Shown: piece after piece, positions 50,280 through 58,812 of the stretch
How positions within the stretch are numbered: position 1 is the first letter of the stretch
How the letters are laid out: each line of letters starts with the position of its first letter
Assembly: GCA_019746355.1 (NCBI GenBank)
Contig: JAIESC010000067.1
Span: 1-64,000, forward strand
Source: Xanthobacteraceae bacterium
Lineage (GTDB): Bacteria; Pseudomonadota; Alphaproteobacteria; Rhizobiales; Xanthobacteraceae
DNA length: 64,000 nt
Direction of reading: 5' to 3'
The notes under the pieces: model-generated
Told to the model about the DNA's origin: nothing
Databases searched by the model: none
Seen by the model: the letters and a program-made list of their open reading frames with translations, nothing else
Translations under genes and position numbers: made by a program

Positions 50280-51182
50280 ATGAGCGATCCCCTTTCGCAA
50301 GTCATCGCCCTTCTCCGCCCGCGCACCGTGTTCACCAAGGGCATCAGCGGCGCCGGCCGCTGGGGCGTCCGTTACACCGACTTCGGCCAGCCGAGCTTCT
50401 GCACGGTGATCGAGGGGAGTTGTCGCCTCGCCGTCGACGGCACGGATCCGATCACGCTCGAGGCCGGCGACTTCGTGCTGATGCCCGCGACTCCGGGCTT
50501 CACCATCTCGGGCTTCGAACCGGTGACCCCGCAGCGCGTGGATCCGAATGCGGCGGCTTCGCGCGCAGGCGACATTCGCCACGGCCGGCGCAGCGGTCCA
50601 CCCGATGTGCGCCTGCTCGGCGGATACTTCGTGTTCGACTCTCCTGACGCGAGGCTTCTGGTATCGCTGTTGCCGGCGCTGTTGCATGTGCGCGGCGTCG
50701 AGCGGCTTGCCACGCTGGTGCGGCTCGTCGGCGAGGAGTCGAGCGGGCAAAGGTCGGGCCGCGATCTCATTCTCGCCCGTCTCGTGGAGGTCATGCTCAT
50801 CGAAGCGCTGCGGTCAGCGCAGGGTGAGGCGGCGCCGCCGGGATTGCTGCGCGGCCTCAGCGATGCGCGACTTGCGGCGGCGATCCGGCAGATGCACGAC
50901 AAACCCGCGCGGTCGTGGACCGTGGCCAAGCTCGCGAAGGAAGCCGCAATGTCCCGCTCGGTGTTCTTCGATCGCTTCACCCGCGCCGTAGGCCGTCCGC
51001 CGATGGAATACCTTCTCGCCTGGCGCATGGCCGTCGCCAAGGACCTGCTCCGCCGCAACGAACTCGGGCTTGCCGCGGTCGCCGAACGGGTCGGTTACGG
51101 CTCGGCGAGCACCTTCAGCATCGCCTTCAGCCGTCACGTCGGCCAGCCGCCGGGTCGCTACGCACGAGCCGAGGCAGCCTGA
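50280..51182 (+). CDS. AraC-family transcriptional regulator
   Basis: A 300-residue regulator with an N-terminal cupin domain (AraC_N: SFCTVIEGSCRLAVDG, about 40-55, and LEAGDFVLMPATPGF) that senses a ligand, and a C-terminal AraC/XylS double helix-turn-helix (first HTH WTVAKLAKEAAMSRSVFFDR, about 213-232; second LAAVAERVGYGSASTFSIAF, about 265-284). The close match to the 'AraC_N cupin_6' group suggests control of a neighbouring short-chain dehydrogenase. It is divergent from the SDR and sits directly on an AGTCCGGA repeat. Confidence 0.93.
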   Translation: MSDPLSQVIALLRPRTVFTKGISGAGRWGVRYTDFGQPSFCTVIEGSCRLAVDGTDPITLEAGDFVLMPATPGFTISGFEPVTPQRVDPNAAASRAGDIRHGRRSGPPDVRLLGGYFVFDSPDARLLVSLLPALLHVRGVERLATLVRLVGEESSGQRSGRDLILARLVEVMLIEALRSAQGEAAPPGLLRGLSDARLAAAIRQMHDKPARSWTVAKLAKEAAMSRSVFFDRFTRAVGRPPMEYLLAWRMAVAKDLLRRNELGLAAVAERVGYGSASTFSIAFSRHVGQPPGRYARAEAA

Positions 51183-51267
51183 AGAAAGGCTGCGCCCGTG
51201 GCCGCAATGCGGATGGCGCGCTATGCTCACCGTCTCGTGTGGGGAGGAATCGTGGAGAGGAACGGCC

Positions 51268-53076
51268 ATGGCGACCAGGAGAATCCCGCGTCGAACCTTT
51301 CTCAAAGGCGCGGCGAGCACAGTCGCCATCGCGGGCCTGACCGCGGGACTGCGTCTGCCCGCCGCCGCGCAGTCCGCAGCCATGCGCCCGGCTGACCTCG
51401 TCCTCAAGAACGGCAAGATCATCACGGTCGACGGCCAGTCGATGATCACGCAGGCGGTCGCGATCGCCGGCGACCGCATCATTGCGGTCGGCTCCGACGC
51501 CAGCATGTCCGCGCACACCACGCCGGCGACCCGCGTGCGCGACCTCAACGGCCGCGCGGTCATTCCGGGCCTGACCGACGGCCACGCGCACGTGGATCGC
51601 GAGGCGCTGCGCGGCGTGTTTCCCGCATTGGGGCCGGTGCGCTCGGTCAAGGACATCCAGGAGCGCATCGCCGAGCTCGCGCGCGGCAAGAAGCCCGGCG
51701 AGTGGATCGTCACCATGCCGATCGGCGATCCGCCCTATTATTTCGACGTGCCCGACATCCTTGCGGAAAAGCGCTGGCCGACCCGCCAGGAGCTCGATGC
51801 CGCGGCTCCAGACAATCCGGTCTACATCCGTGCGATCTGGGGCTTCTGGCGCGGCACGTTGCCGATCGTATCCTGCGCCAACACCGAGGCGCTCAAGCGC
51901 GCCGGCATCAGCCGCGACACCGTACCGCCCTCGCCGACGCTGACGATCCAGAAGGACGCGAGCGGCGATCCGACCGGCGTGTTCATCGAGCAGGAGATGC
52001 AGCCGATCGCCGAGATGATCTGGTTCCGCGAGGCGACGCAGTTTTCGCATGCCGACCGGCTGCGCGCCCTGCCGCTCTCCGCGAAAGAGTACCACCGCTT
52101 CGGCACCACCAGCGCGTTCGAAGGTCACGGCGCAGCGACGGAATTGCTGCGCGTCTACAAGCAGGCGTACCGCGACGGCACGCTGACCATGCGCACCACG
52201 CTGGCGCTGAGCGCCAACTGGGCGGCCGCCGGCGAGGCGCCGCTCGGACCCTTCATCGAGGCCTGGGCCGGCTGGCTCGGCGAGCCGGGCTTCGGCAACG
52301 ACTGGCTGAAGATGAGCGGCCTCTACGTCCATATCGGCCGGAGCCCCGCGGACAACGCCCGCGCCTCCGCCGCGCCCTACACCGGCTGGGCCGGCTTCAA
52401 CTCCAATCACGGCCTGCCGCGCGACAAGGTGAAGGAGCTTCTGCTGCACCTGGCGCGAAACGACATCCGCGCCTGCGCGATCGCCGGCGCCGGCGGGCTC
52501 GGCATGCTCGACCTTTACGAAGAGGTCGACCGCTCGATCCCGCTCCAAGGCCGGCGCTGGATGATCAGCCACATCAACGTGGTCTCGCCGCGCGACGTCG
52601 AGCGCATCGCCCGCATGGGGCTGGTGCTGACGACCCACACCAACGCCTATCTCTACAAGGCGCTGGATGCGACCGCGAACCGCCTGCCGGCGGAGCAGCA
52701 TGACCATATCGTGCCGATGAACGCGCTGCGCGACGCCGGCATCACGGTCTCGCTCGCCTCCGACAATGTGCCAGTATCGCTCTGGCTGCCGGTGCAGCAG
52801 ACGATCGTGCGCAAGGACTACAAATCCGGCCGCCAGGTGGGCGCGCGGCAGGCGCTCTCACGCATGGAAGCGCTGCGCTGCGCCACGCTGAACGGGGCCT
52901 ATCTCAGCTTCGACGAAGGCAAGAAAGGCTCGCTGGAAGCGGGCAAGTTCGCCGATCTCGCGGTGCTGAGCGCGGATCCGCTCACGGTCGACGAGGAGAA
53001 GATTTCCGAGACCACCGCGCTGATGACCCTGGTCGGCGGCCGGATCGTGCACGAGACGCCGGGCTGGTTTGGCTAG
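51268..53076 (+). CDS. Tat-exported amidohydrolase (YtcJ-like)
   Basis: A 602-residue metal-dependent amidohydrolase of the YtcJ/amidohydrolase-3 group. The N-terminus has a twin-arginine signal IPRRTFLKGAASTVAIAGL (residues 5-23), so it is folded in the cytoplasm and exported to the periplasm. The metal site begins with VIPGLTDGHAHVDREALRG (about 92-110); later metal residues are in MISHINVVSPRD (about 431-442) and VSLASDNVPVSLWLPVQQ (about 494-511). The ATG at 51268 with GGAGAGG upstream is clear. The substrate is unknown; family members act on amides or formylated amines. Confidence 0.9.
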   Translation: MATRRIPRRTFLKGAASTVAIAGLTAGLRLPAAAQSAAMRPADLVLKNGKIITVDGQSMITQAVAIAGDRIIAVGSDASMSAHTTPATRVRDLNGRAVIPGLTDGHAHVDREALRGVFPALGPVRSVKDIQERIAELARGKKPGEWIVTMPIGDPPYYFDVPDILAEKRWPTRQELDAAAPDNPVYIRAIWGFWRGTLPIVSCANTEALKRAGISRDTVPPSPTLTIQKDASGDPTGVFIEQEMQPIAEMIWFREATQFSHADRLRALPLSAKEYHRFGTTSAFEGHGAATELLRVYKQAYRDGTLTMRTTLALSANWAAAGEAPLGPFIEAWAGWLGEPGFGNDWLKMSGLYVHIGRSPADNARASAAPYTGWAGFNSNHGLPRDKVKELLLHLARNDIRACAIAGAGGLGMLDLYEEVDRSIPLQGRRWMISHINVVSPRDVERIARMGLVLTTHTNAYLYKALDATANRLPAEQHDHIVPMNALRDAGITVSLASDNVPVSLWLPVQQTIVRKDYKSGRQVGARQALSRMEALRCATLNGAYLSFDEGKKGSLEAGKFADLAVLSADPLTVDEEKISETTALMTLVGGRIVHETPGWFG

Positions 53077-53143
53077 AGCGTTTCCCACTCGCGCTGCATC
53101 ATCCATCGTCAGGGCCGGGCACATGGGCCCCGCGACATGGGAC

Positions 53144-53202
53144 GCCGTCCCTCGGACGGCTAAGCGCGGGCATGACGTGGAGAGGCTGGTGCAAACCAAC
53201 TG
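53144..53202. repeat. Hairpin and shared 32-nt motif
   Basis: GCCGTCC-CTC-GGACGGC hairpin (53144-53160, same stem as 6149-6165) followed by the 32-nt motif (53171-53202) that also occurs at 37805-37836. It lies between the end of the amidohydrolase gene and the convergent Sel1-repeat gene. Confidence 0.55.
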
Positions 53203-53224
53203 GAAAAGGCTCTAACAACCGCCG

Positions 53225-53995
53225 CTATTGCGTCGGCTTCCATTCGCGCGCCCAGCGCTGCGCTATGGCAATTTCACCAGGCGCCATCTTGCCCGCCATC
53301 AGGTCGCGCTGGGCGACGGCGGCAGCGCGCCGGGGGTCGCCGCTCGGGAAGCGCGCGGCCGCAAGGTTGAACCAGAAATAGGCGCTGACATGGTCAGCGG
53401 CCCCGACCTCGCCCTTGGAGAGGAGGAGCGCGAGATTGTACTGCGCGGGAGCCTCGCCGCGCTCGGCGGCGAGGCGATACCATTTCGCCGCTTCGGTATA
53501 GCTCTGCGGTACGCCACGGCCTTCCGCATACATAAGACCGAGATAGAATTGGGCGGTCGCGTCACCCTGGTCGGCTGCCTGGCGAAACCACCTGGCCGCT
53601 TCGTCGAGATCCTGCGGCACGCCGCCGCGACCGCGATAGTGCGCGAGGCCGAGAATGGACTGCGCGCGGGCATCGCCCGCCTCGGCGAGCGGACGCCCGA
53701 GCCGCAGCACGGTTTCGTAGTCGCCCTTCCGATACGCGGCCTGCACGGCATCGAGGGCCGAGGCCGGCCTGACGACACCAACCGCTTGCGCCAGGCTGAC
53801 GATGGTTTCATGGATCGGCTCGCGATAGGCGCCAAGCGCGAAGCCCAGCGCCAGCATCAGAACGGCGATGGCCACGGTGGTCCGGCGCCGGAATGCGGTC
53901 CAACGCCCGGCGATCTCCGAGCACTGCTGCAGCGCAGCCTGCAGCGCCGTGACGCGCTGCTGCAAATTGTCAGCTTTCCGGGCTCGAAAAAACAT
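53225..53995 (-). CDS. Sel1-repeat (TPR-like) membrane-anchored protein
   Basis: A 256-residue protein. A short cytoplasmic coiled-coil-like N-terminus (DNLQQRVTALQAALQQCSEI, about 8-27) is followed by one membrane helix (about 40-60), so the remainder is periplasmic. Then come Sel1-like repeats: ARAQSILGLAHYRGRGGVPQ, TAQFYLGLMYAEGRGVPQSY and APAQYNLALLLSKGEVGAAD. Such proteins act as scaffolds in envelope processes. The ATG at 53995 is used; a TTG at 54004 is possible. The 3' end is 149 bp from the amidohydrolase stop. Confidence 0.86.
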   Translation of the reverse strand: MFFRARKADNLQQRVTALQAALQQCSEIAGRWTAFRRRTTVAIAVLMLALGFALGAYREPIHETIVSLAQAVGVVRPASALDAVQAAYRKGDYETVLRLGRPLAEAGDARAQSILGLAHYRGRGGVPQDLDEAARWFRQAADQGDATAQFYLGLMYAEGRGVPQSYTEAAKWYRLAAERGEAPAQYNLALLLSKGEVGAADHVSAYFWFNLAAARFPSGDPRRAAAVAQRDLMAGKMAPGEIAIAQRWAREWKPTQ

Positions 53996-54153
53996 TGCCG
54001 GCAATCCGCCCCGAAGTGCGTCCGGGTCCCATGCCCGGCTTATTTATGTGGCAGGGCCGCCGTTTCAAGAAAGCGCCGCTGAGGCCGGATTATGGAAGAC
54101 TAGCGGCGCCGGCAGGGCGGCGCGGGTCAATCCCCGTGATTTTCCTCCGCCCA

Positions 54154-55347
54154 TCAAGCCCACAACTGCCTGGTCGCACGTCGCGCGCCCTCGGCGAGCG
54201 CGCCGAGCTTCGCCCAGACGATCTGCGGATGGACGCGGCCGCCGAGGCCGCAGTCGGTCGAGGCGATGACGTTCTCACGGCCGACCGCCTTGGCGAACCG
54301 AACGATGCGGTCGGCCACCAGCTCCGGATGCTCCAGCACGTTGGTGGCGTGGCTGACCACGCCAGGGATGACGACCTTGCCGTCCGGCAGCCTGGTGTCT
54401 TGCCAGACCTTCCATTCGTGCTCGTGGCGGACGTTGCCGGCCTCGACCGAATAGCCCTGCGCCTTCACCTTGAGCAGCAGGTCAATCACGTCCTTGAGCT
54501 CGACGTCGCCCTTGTGCGGGCCATGCCAGCTCCCCCAGCAGATGTGGAAGCGGACGCGATCCTCAGGGATCCCTTGCAGCGCGTGGTTCACCGCCTCAAC
54601 CTGGAACGCCGCCCATTTGCGATAGCCGGCGACGTCGTCGTTCATCGAGAACCACCAGTCGTAGATGTCGACCAGCGCGGGGTCGTCGATCTGCAGGATG
54701 AAGCCGGCATCGACGATGGCCTTGTATTCCTCGCGGATCGCCTCGGCGAGCGCGACGGTGTAGTCCTCCGCGCTCTTGTAGTACGCGTTGGGAAGGATCT
54801 GCAGCGTCGCCGGCGACACCGCGGTCATGAACGCATCCTCAACGCGGTTGGCGCGCACAGCCGCGGCGAGATTGTCGATGTCGCGCCGGATCGCGGCATG
54901 GCCGACATATCTGACCGGTCCGGTGCAGGTGAGGCCGTAGAGCGTCGCGGTGCTGGAGCCGCTTTGCCGCGCCGCGCTTGCGGCGGCGCTCGCCTCGGCG
55001 GCGTAGAACGCGGCGAACTCCTTGCGCTCCTTGCTTCCGTAGGTCCAGGCGGCGCGGCCCTTCTTCGCCTGCTCCTCACGCAACTCGTAGCCGGCGAGGC
55101 GCGGATAGACGTAGGACCACCACGCGCCGAAATCCATCGCGCTCCGCATCGCCTTGCCGTACTCGCCGTCGTTGACGACGTCGATGCCGGAGGCGGACTG
55201 CTGACGGACGATGTCGCCGACGGCCGCGGAGAGCCGCGGCTCAAGTTTCTCGTCGGGTGCGTTGGCCGCGTAGAGCGCCATCAGGTCGTCCGGCCGCGGC
55301 AGGCTGCCGACGTGAGTGGTAAGAATTCGCTGATCGCTTCGCTTCAA
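54154..55347 (-). CDS. MetE C-terminal-like cobalamin-independent methionine synthase family protein
   Basis: A 397-residue protein with the catalytic barrel of cobalamin-independent methionine synthase. Zn-ligand segments: HICWGSWHGPHKGD (His, Cys; about 235-248), VEAGNVRHEHEWKVW (Glu; about 273-287) and STDCGLGGR (Cys; about 364-372). N-terminal TTHVGSLPRPDDL is typical of short members that lack the MetE N-domain; these act in methyl or thiol transfer or in C-S bond chemistry. The start is TTG at 55347 with GGGAGG 5 bases upstream. It is probably the last gene of the badH-badI operon. Confidence 0.87.
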   Translation of the reverse strand: MKRSDQRILTTHVGSLPRPDDLMALYAANAPDEKLEPRLSAAVGDIVRQQSASGIDVVNDGEYGKAMRSAMDFGAWWSYVYPRLAGYELREEQAKKGRAAWTYGSKERKEFAAFYAAEASAAASAARQSGSSTATLYGLTCTGPVRYVGHAAIRRDIDNLAAAVRANRVEDAFMTAVSPATLQILPNAYYKSAEDYTVALAEAIREEYKAIVDAGFILQIDDPALVDIYDWWFSMNDDVAGYRKWAAFQVEAVNHALQGIPEDRVRFHICWGSWHGPHKGDVELKDVIDLLLKVKAQGYSVEAGNVRHEHEWKVWQDTRLPDGKVVIPGVVSHATNVLEHPELVADRIVRFAKAVGRENVIASTDCGLGGRVHPQIVWAKLGALAEGARRATRQLWA

Positions 55348-55405
55348 GCCCGCCTCCCGATCCAAGCCGTCGGATTTACAGGGTGGGTTAGCGCCGGAGG
55401 CGCGC

Positions 55406-56191
55406 TCACTTCTTCTTCTCCCGGAACCGCGGCGGACGCTTCTCGCGGAACGCGCGGCCGCCCTCCTTCGATTCCTCAGTGCCGTAGAACAGCGCCAGCG
55501 CTTCGAAGCCGAGCGCGCCGATGGCGCGCAGGTTCTCGCTGTCGGCGTTGAACGAGCGCTTGGCGATGGCGATGGCGGTCGGGCTCTTGTCCTTGATCTC
55601 GGCGCACCACTTGTCGACTTCTTCGTCGAGCTTGTCGGCCGGCACCACGGCATTGACCAGGCCCATGTCGAGGGCCTGCTTCGCGGTGTAGCGGCGGCAG
55701 AGATACCAGATCTCGCGGGCGCGCTTCTCGCCGACCAGGCGGGCGAGATAGGCGGTGCCGAAGCCCGGATCGACCGAGCCCACTTTCGGCCCGACCTGGC
55801 CGAACACCGCCTTGTCGGAGGCGATGGTGAGGTCGCAGACGGTGGCGAGCACATTGCCGCCGCCGATGGCGAAGCCCTGGACGCGGGCGATCACCGGTTT
55901 CGGCACGTCGCGGATGAGCGACTGCAACTCGTCGACCGGCAGGCCGATGGTGCCGCGGCCCTCATAGGCGCCCTCATGCGCGCTCTGGTCGGCGCCGGTG
56001 CAGAACGCCTTGTCGCCCGCGCTGCCGAGCACGATCACCGCCACCGACTTGTCGTAGCCTGAGCGGCGGAACGCGTCGATCAGCTCCTCGCAGGTGTGGG
56101 CGGTGAAGGCGTTGTATTTTTCCGGGCGGTTGATGGTGATCCTGGCGACACCGTCGGTCACGTCGAACAGGATGTCCTTGTAAGGCTGCAT
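55406..56191 (-). CDS. badI: 2-Ketocyclohexanecarboxyl-CoA hydrolase
   Basis: A 261-residue crotonase-fold enzyme very like R. palustris BadI, which cleaves the ring of 2-ketocyclohexanecarboxyl-CoA to pimeloyl-CoA in anaerobic benzoate/cyclohexanecarboxylate degradation. Matching segments: NRPEKYNAFTAHTCEELIDA (about 18-37), CTGADQSAHEGAYEGRGTIG (about 63-82), RDVPKPVIARVQGFAIGGGN and FGQVGPKVGSVDPGFGTAYL (about 125-144). The oxyanion-hole residues are kept. It starts 5 bp after badH's stop, so the pair is one operon. The match to BadI is strong to the eye but not aligned by program. Confidence 0.85.
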   Translation of the reverse strand: MQPYKDILFDVTDGVARITINRPEKYNAFTAHTCEELIDAFRRSGYDKSVAVIVLGSAGDKAFCTGADQSAHEGAYEGRGTIGLPVDELQSLIRDVPKPVIARVQGFAIGGGNVLATVCDLTIASDKAVFGQVGPKVGSVDPGFGTAYLARLVGEKRAREIWYLCRRYTAKQALDMGLVNAVVPADKLDEEVDKWCAEIKDKSPTAIAIAKRSFNADSENLRAIGALGFEALALFYGTEESKEGGRAFREKRPPRFREKKK

Positions 56192-56196
56192 TCGCG

Positions 56197-56961
56197 TTAT
56201 CCATGCATGGTGAGACCGCCCGAGACGCTGATGGTCTGGCCGGTCATGTAAGCGGCATCGTCGGAGAGCAGGAACGCGACGAGGCCTGGATAGTCCTCGG
56301 GCTGGCCGAGGCGGCGCATCGGGATGGCGCGCTTGAGGCCTTCGGCGATCTTCGCGCCGTCCGGGCCTTCGAGGAAGCTTCGCAGGATTGCCGTATCGGT
56401 CGGTCCGGGACAAAGCGTGTTGACGATGATGCCTTTGCTGACGAGCTCGCGCGCCATCGTCTTGGCGAAGGCGATCATGCCGCCCTTGCAGGCCGAATAG
56501 ACCGCCTCTCCCGAGGAGCCGACCCGGCCGGCATCGGAGGCGACGTTCACCACACGGCCGAAACCGCGCGAGGCCATGCCTTTGAGCACGATATGGCTGA
56601 CGTTCAGCGGGCCGTAGAGATTGATGGCGACGATCTTCGCCCAGAACGCGGGATCGGTGTCGAGGAAGTTCGCGGCGCGGTCCCAGCCGGCGTTGTTGAC
56701 CAGGAACGCGATCGGACCCGCCGCGGCCTCGAAGGATTCGACGGCGCGCTTGACCGCCTCGTAGTCGGAAATATCGACGGTTTGCGCGCCGGCCTTGCCG
56801 CCGGCGCTCCTGATCTCGCCTGCTATTTTCTCCGCGCCTGCGCCATCGAGATCAAGGATGCCGACGGTGCAGCCCTCCTCGCCGAGGCGGCGCGCGATCG
56901 CCGCGCCGATGCCGTTGGCGCCGCCGGTGAGCAGAACGGTTTTGTCTTTCAGTCCGCGCAC
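56197..56961 (-). CDS. badH: 2-Hydroxycyclohexanecarboxyl-CoA dehydrogenase (SDR)
   Basis: A 254-residue short-chain dehydrogenase like R. palustris BadH, which oxidises 2-hydroxycyclohexanecarboxyl-CoA, the substrate supplier for BadI. Cofactor motif TGGANGIGAAIARRL (residues 12-26), NNAGWDRAANFLDTDP (about 91-106), Ser in VNVASDAGRVGSSG (about 138-151), YxxxK in AVYSACKGGMIAFAKT and NTLCPGPTDTAILRSF. The GPTDTA tail of the loop and NNAGWD are shared with BadH. The start is GTG at 56961 with AAAGGA upstream. The insertion sequence begins 60 bp upstream. Confidence 0.82.
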   Translation of the reverse strand: MRGLKDKTVLLTGGANGIGAAIARRLGEEGCTVGILDLDGAGAEKIAGEIRSAGGKAGAQTVDISDYEAVKRAVESFEAAAGPIAFLVNNAGWDRAANFLDTDPAFWAKIVAINLYGPLNVSHIVLKGMASRGFGRVVNVASDAGRVGSSGEAVYSACKGGMIAFAKTMARELVSKGIIVNTLCPGPTDTAILRSFLEGPDGAKIAEGLKRAIPMRRLGQPEDYPGLVAFLLSDDAAYMTGQTISVSGGLTMHG

Positions 56962-57011
56962 GGCACGATGTCCTTTATGGTGACGGATGGCGCCACATCG
57001 TCCCCTCCCCC

Positions 57012-57021
57012 GCTTGCGGGG
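57012..57021. repeat. Target-site duplication, left
   Basis: GCTTGCGGGG directly outside the left inverted repeat, matched by GCTTGGGGGG at 58221-58230 (9 of 10 bases). The length fits the ISAs1 family. It lies in a CCTCCCCCGCTTGCGGGG hairpin, so the element hit a GC-rich hairpin. Confidence 0.7.
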
Positions 57022-58220
57022 CAGGGCTATCGCATATGGCCCAGAACGTCGAGGAGGAAGGCATTGTCCCATCCTGCGCGTTTGATTTTCTGGCGCAAGG
57101 AGATACGAGGGGGATGATTGCGGACGATATTGAGTGCGAGCCTTCGCAGGATGGCAAGGTTCTCGGGGGCGTTGTCTTTTCTGGACCGATTGGCGTCCTC
57201 GGCGAGGACGACATCGAGCACCCAGTGCAGACGGTTTTCGATGCCCCAATGGCTGCGCACGACCTGCAGCAGTCGTTTGGCCGGGATGTATTTCGAGAGC
57301 AAGAAGTACCGCACGAGCGGTTGATCGGCTCGTCTTCCCTGGGCGCGTCGACGCGAAGTGATGCGCGCCAACGCCGCGACACCGGGGAAGCGATTGGTGA
57401 GACCGATGCGGGTGTCGCGAATGATGGTTGCTCGTCGCGTTTCGTGACGGTCGTGCGTGGGCGCTTCGACGCACTGGGCGACGCTGCGCTTGCCGCCACG
57501 GGTAAAGCGGCTCGCCACGGCATTGAACAGTTTGCCTTGGTTTCCCTTGAGTGCCAGCGCGTAGTCGGCACCCTGTGCGAGCACAGCTTGGGCAAACGGA
57601 CGGCTGCAGTGCAGCGCATCGCTGGTGACGATGCAGCCTTCCAGCGACAGCATGTCCAAAAGCTCCAGGGCGCCTTGGCTCTCGTTGCGACCGGGGGCCT
57701 TGCGCGAAGCCAGCGCCATCCGTGCCTCCGCCGCAAAGGCATTGACCATGTGGAGCGGAGTAGCCGCCTTGCCGCGCTCGTAAGCGCCACGCAGCGCCTT
57801 GCCATCGATCGCCACGACGCCGCTGAGATCGATTCCGTTTGCTTCGGCGAACGCCGCCATGAACTGTCGAAACGCCTTCTCGAAGGCTTCCGGATCCAGC
57901 AACCGAAACACGCGACTGAACGTATCGTGGCTGGGAACGCCGTGCTCCAACCGGAGGTTTCCTCGAAACAGCTCCTCCTTCGAACGGCCGAACAACGCCA
58001 TCTCGCAGCAGCTCTTCGCCCCGCCGAGAACCGCCGCCAATGCAATGAACAAAATCTCCCACAGCTCGTGCCGCGCGTTCGCGGCGCGAGGATCGGCCAG
58101 CTTGCGGAACACCTTCTTGAATTCGCCCATCGGACACCCCCAAGGCTTCGGGAGTCGTCCTCAGAATCCATCTTTCGCCCCAGCGCAATACCTGGCCAAA
58201 ATCCAAATGCGATTCCCCTG
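57022..58220 (-). mobile_element. ISAs1-family insertion sequence
   Basis: A complete element of 1199 bp. Its terminal inverted repeats are CAGGGCTATCGCATATGG (57022-57039) and, read inward from the right end, CAGGGGAATCGCATTTGG (58220-58203), 15 of 18 identical. It carries one transposase gene and is flanked by a 10-bp target duplication with one mismatch. It lies just upstream of badH-badI and splits that pair from the MaoC-like and CaiB/BaiF genes. Intactness suggests recent or still possible activity. Confidence 0.88.
57027..58130 (-). CDS. ISAs1-family transposase
   Basis: A 367-residue DDE transposase. The acidic residues are in VAIDGKALRG (Asp109), IVTSDALHCS (Asp171) and SHWGIENRLHWVLDV (Glu298), the last being the ISAs1 hallmark. 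It is full length with no frameshift, so the element is potentially active. It reads in the same direction as badH-badI, and outward readthrough could drive these genes. Confidence 0.93.
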   Translation of the reverse strand: MGEFKKVFRKLADPRAANARHELWEILFIALAAVLGGAKSCCEMALFGRSKEELFRGNLRLEHGVPSHDTFSRVFRLLDPEAFEKAFRQFMAAFAEANGIDLSGVVAIDGKALRGAYERGKAATPLHMVNAFAAEARMALASRKAPGRNESQGALELLDMLSLEGCIVTSDALHCSRPFAQAVLAQGADYALALKGNQGKLFNAVASRFTRGGKRSVAQCVEAPTHDRHETRRATIIRDTRIGLTNRFPGVAALARITSRRRAQGRRADQPLVRYFLLSKYIPAKRLLQVVRSHWGIENRLHWVLDVVLAEDANRSRKDNAPENLAILRRLALNIVRNHPPRISLRQKIKRAGWDNAFLLDVLGHMR

Positions 58221-58230
58221 GCTTGGGGGG
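58221..58230. repeat. Target-site duplication, right
   Basis: GCTTGGGGGG next to the right inverted repeat, partner of GCTTGCGGGG at 57012-57021, differing at one base. The mismatch may reflect later mutation. Confidence 0.7.
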
Positions 58231-58285
58231 GTGGGCCAGGGAGGGGGCGCTCCACATTCGGTACGTGCCGCTGCCCCCTCCCCAA

Positions 58286-58309
58286 CCCTCCCCCGCAAGC
58301 GGGGGAGGG
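58286..58309. repeat. CCCTCCCCCGC hairpin
   Basis: Perfect 11-bp stem CCCTCCCCCGC-AA-GCGGGGGAGGG. The same hairpin type, with TT as loop, is the target of the insertion sequence at 57003-57021. Likely a dispersed REP-like element. Confidence 0.6.
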
Positions 58310-58344
58310 AGTTCACCGCCGATGCCGCACTATTTGAAATCATC

Positions 58345-58800
58345 TCACGATTTCCCTGCGAGCATGCGGGTTGCCTCGTAGGCAATGACCACCTCGCCAT
58401 TCTGGTTCATGATGTCGATCTTCGAGGCGACGATGCCGCGGTTGCCCTTCGAGATCGGCCGCACCGAGGTCACCTCGACCTCGGCATGGATGGTGTCGCC
58501 GACGCGGACCGGCTTCAGCACCTTCTTGTTCAGCTCCAGCATCGCCAGGCCCGTGCCCTGGATCATCGATTGGCACAGCAGCCCTTCGATCAGGCTGTAG
58601 GTCAGCGCCGCCGGCACGAACCGGCCCTGGATCGCGCCCTTGTCCGCGCCGAAGGTCTGGTCGGTGAAGATCACCTCGACCATGCCGGTGACGCCGACGA
58701 ACATCATCAGGTCGGCCTCGGTGATGGTGCGGTTGAGAGTGCGGAATTTCTGGCCCGGCGAAAGCTGCTCATAGGTGAAGCCGAGCCCCAGCGTCTGCAT
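58345..58800 (-). CDS. MaoC-like hotdog-fold protein, catalytic residues replaced
   Basis: A 151-residue hotdog-fold protein of the MaoC/R-hydratase type, which hydrates 2-enoyl-CoA. The central helix and loop read FVGVTGMVEVIFTDQTFGAD (about 34-53), where active members have a Gly-Asp-x-Asn-Pro-x-His; neither Asp nor His is in the expected place. The C-terminal strands (KPVRVGDTIHAEVEVTSVRP, about 96-115) are typical. It may bind a CoA thioester without hydration. Its start lies 12 bp after the CaiB/BaiF stop, so both are co-transcribed. The ISAs1 element follows. Confidence 0.8.
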   Translation of the reverse strand: MQTLGLGFTYEQLSPGQKFRTLNRTITEADLMMFVGVTGMVEVIFTDQTFGADKGAIQGRFVPAALTYSLIEGLLCQSMIQGTGLAMLELNKKVLKPVRVGDTIHAEVEVTSVRPISKGNRGIVASKIDIMNQNGEVVIAYEATRMLAGKS

Positions 58801-58812
58801 GTCGATCTCCCG

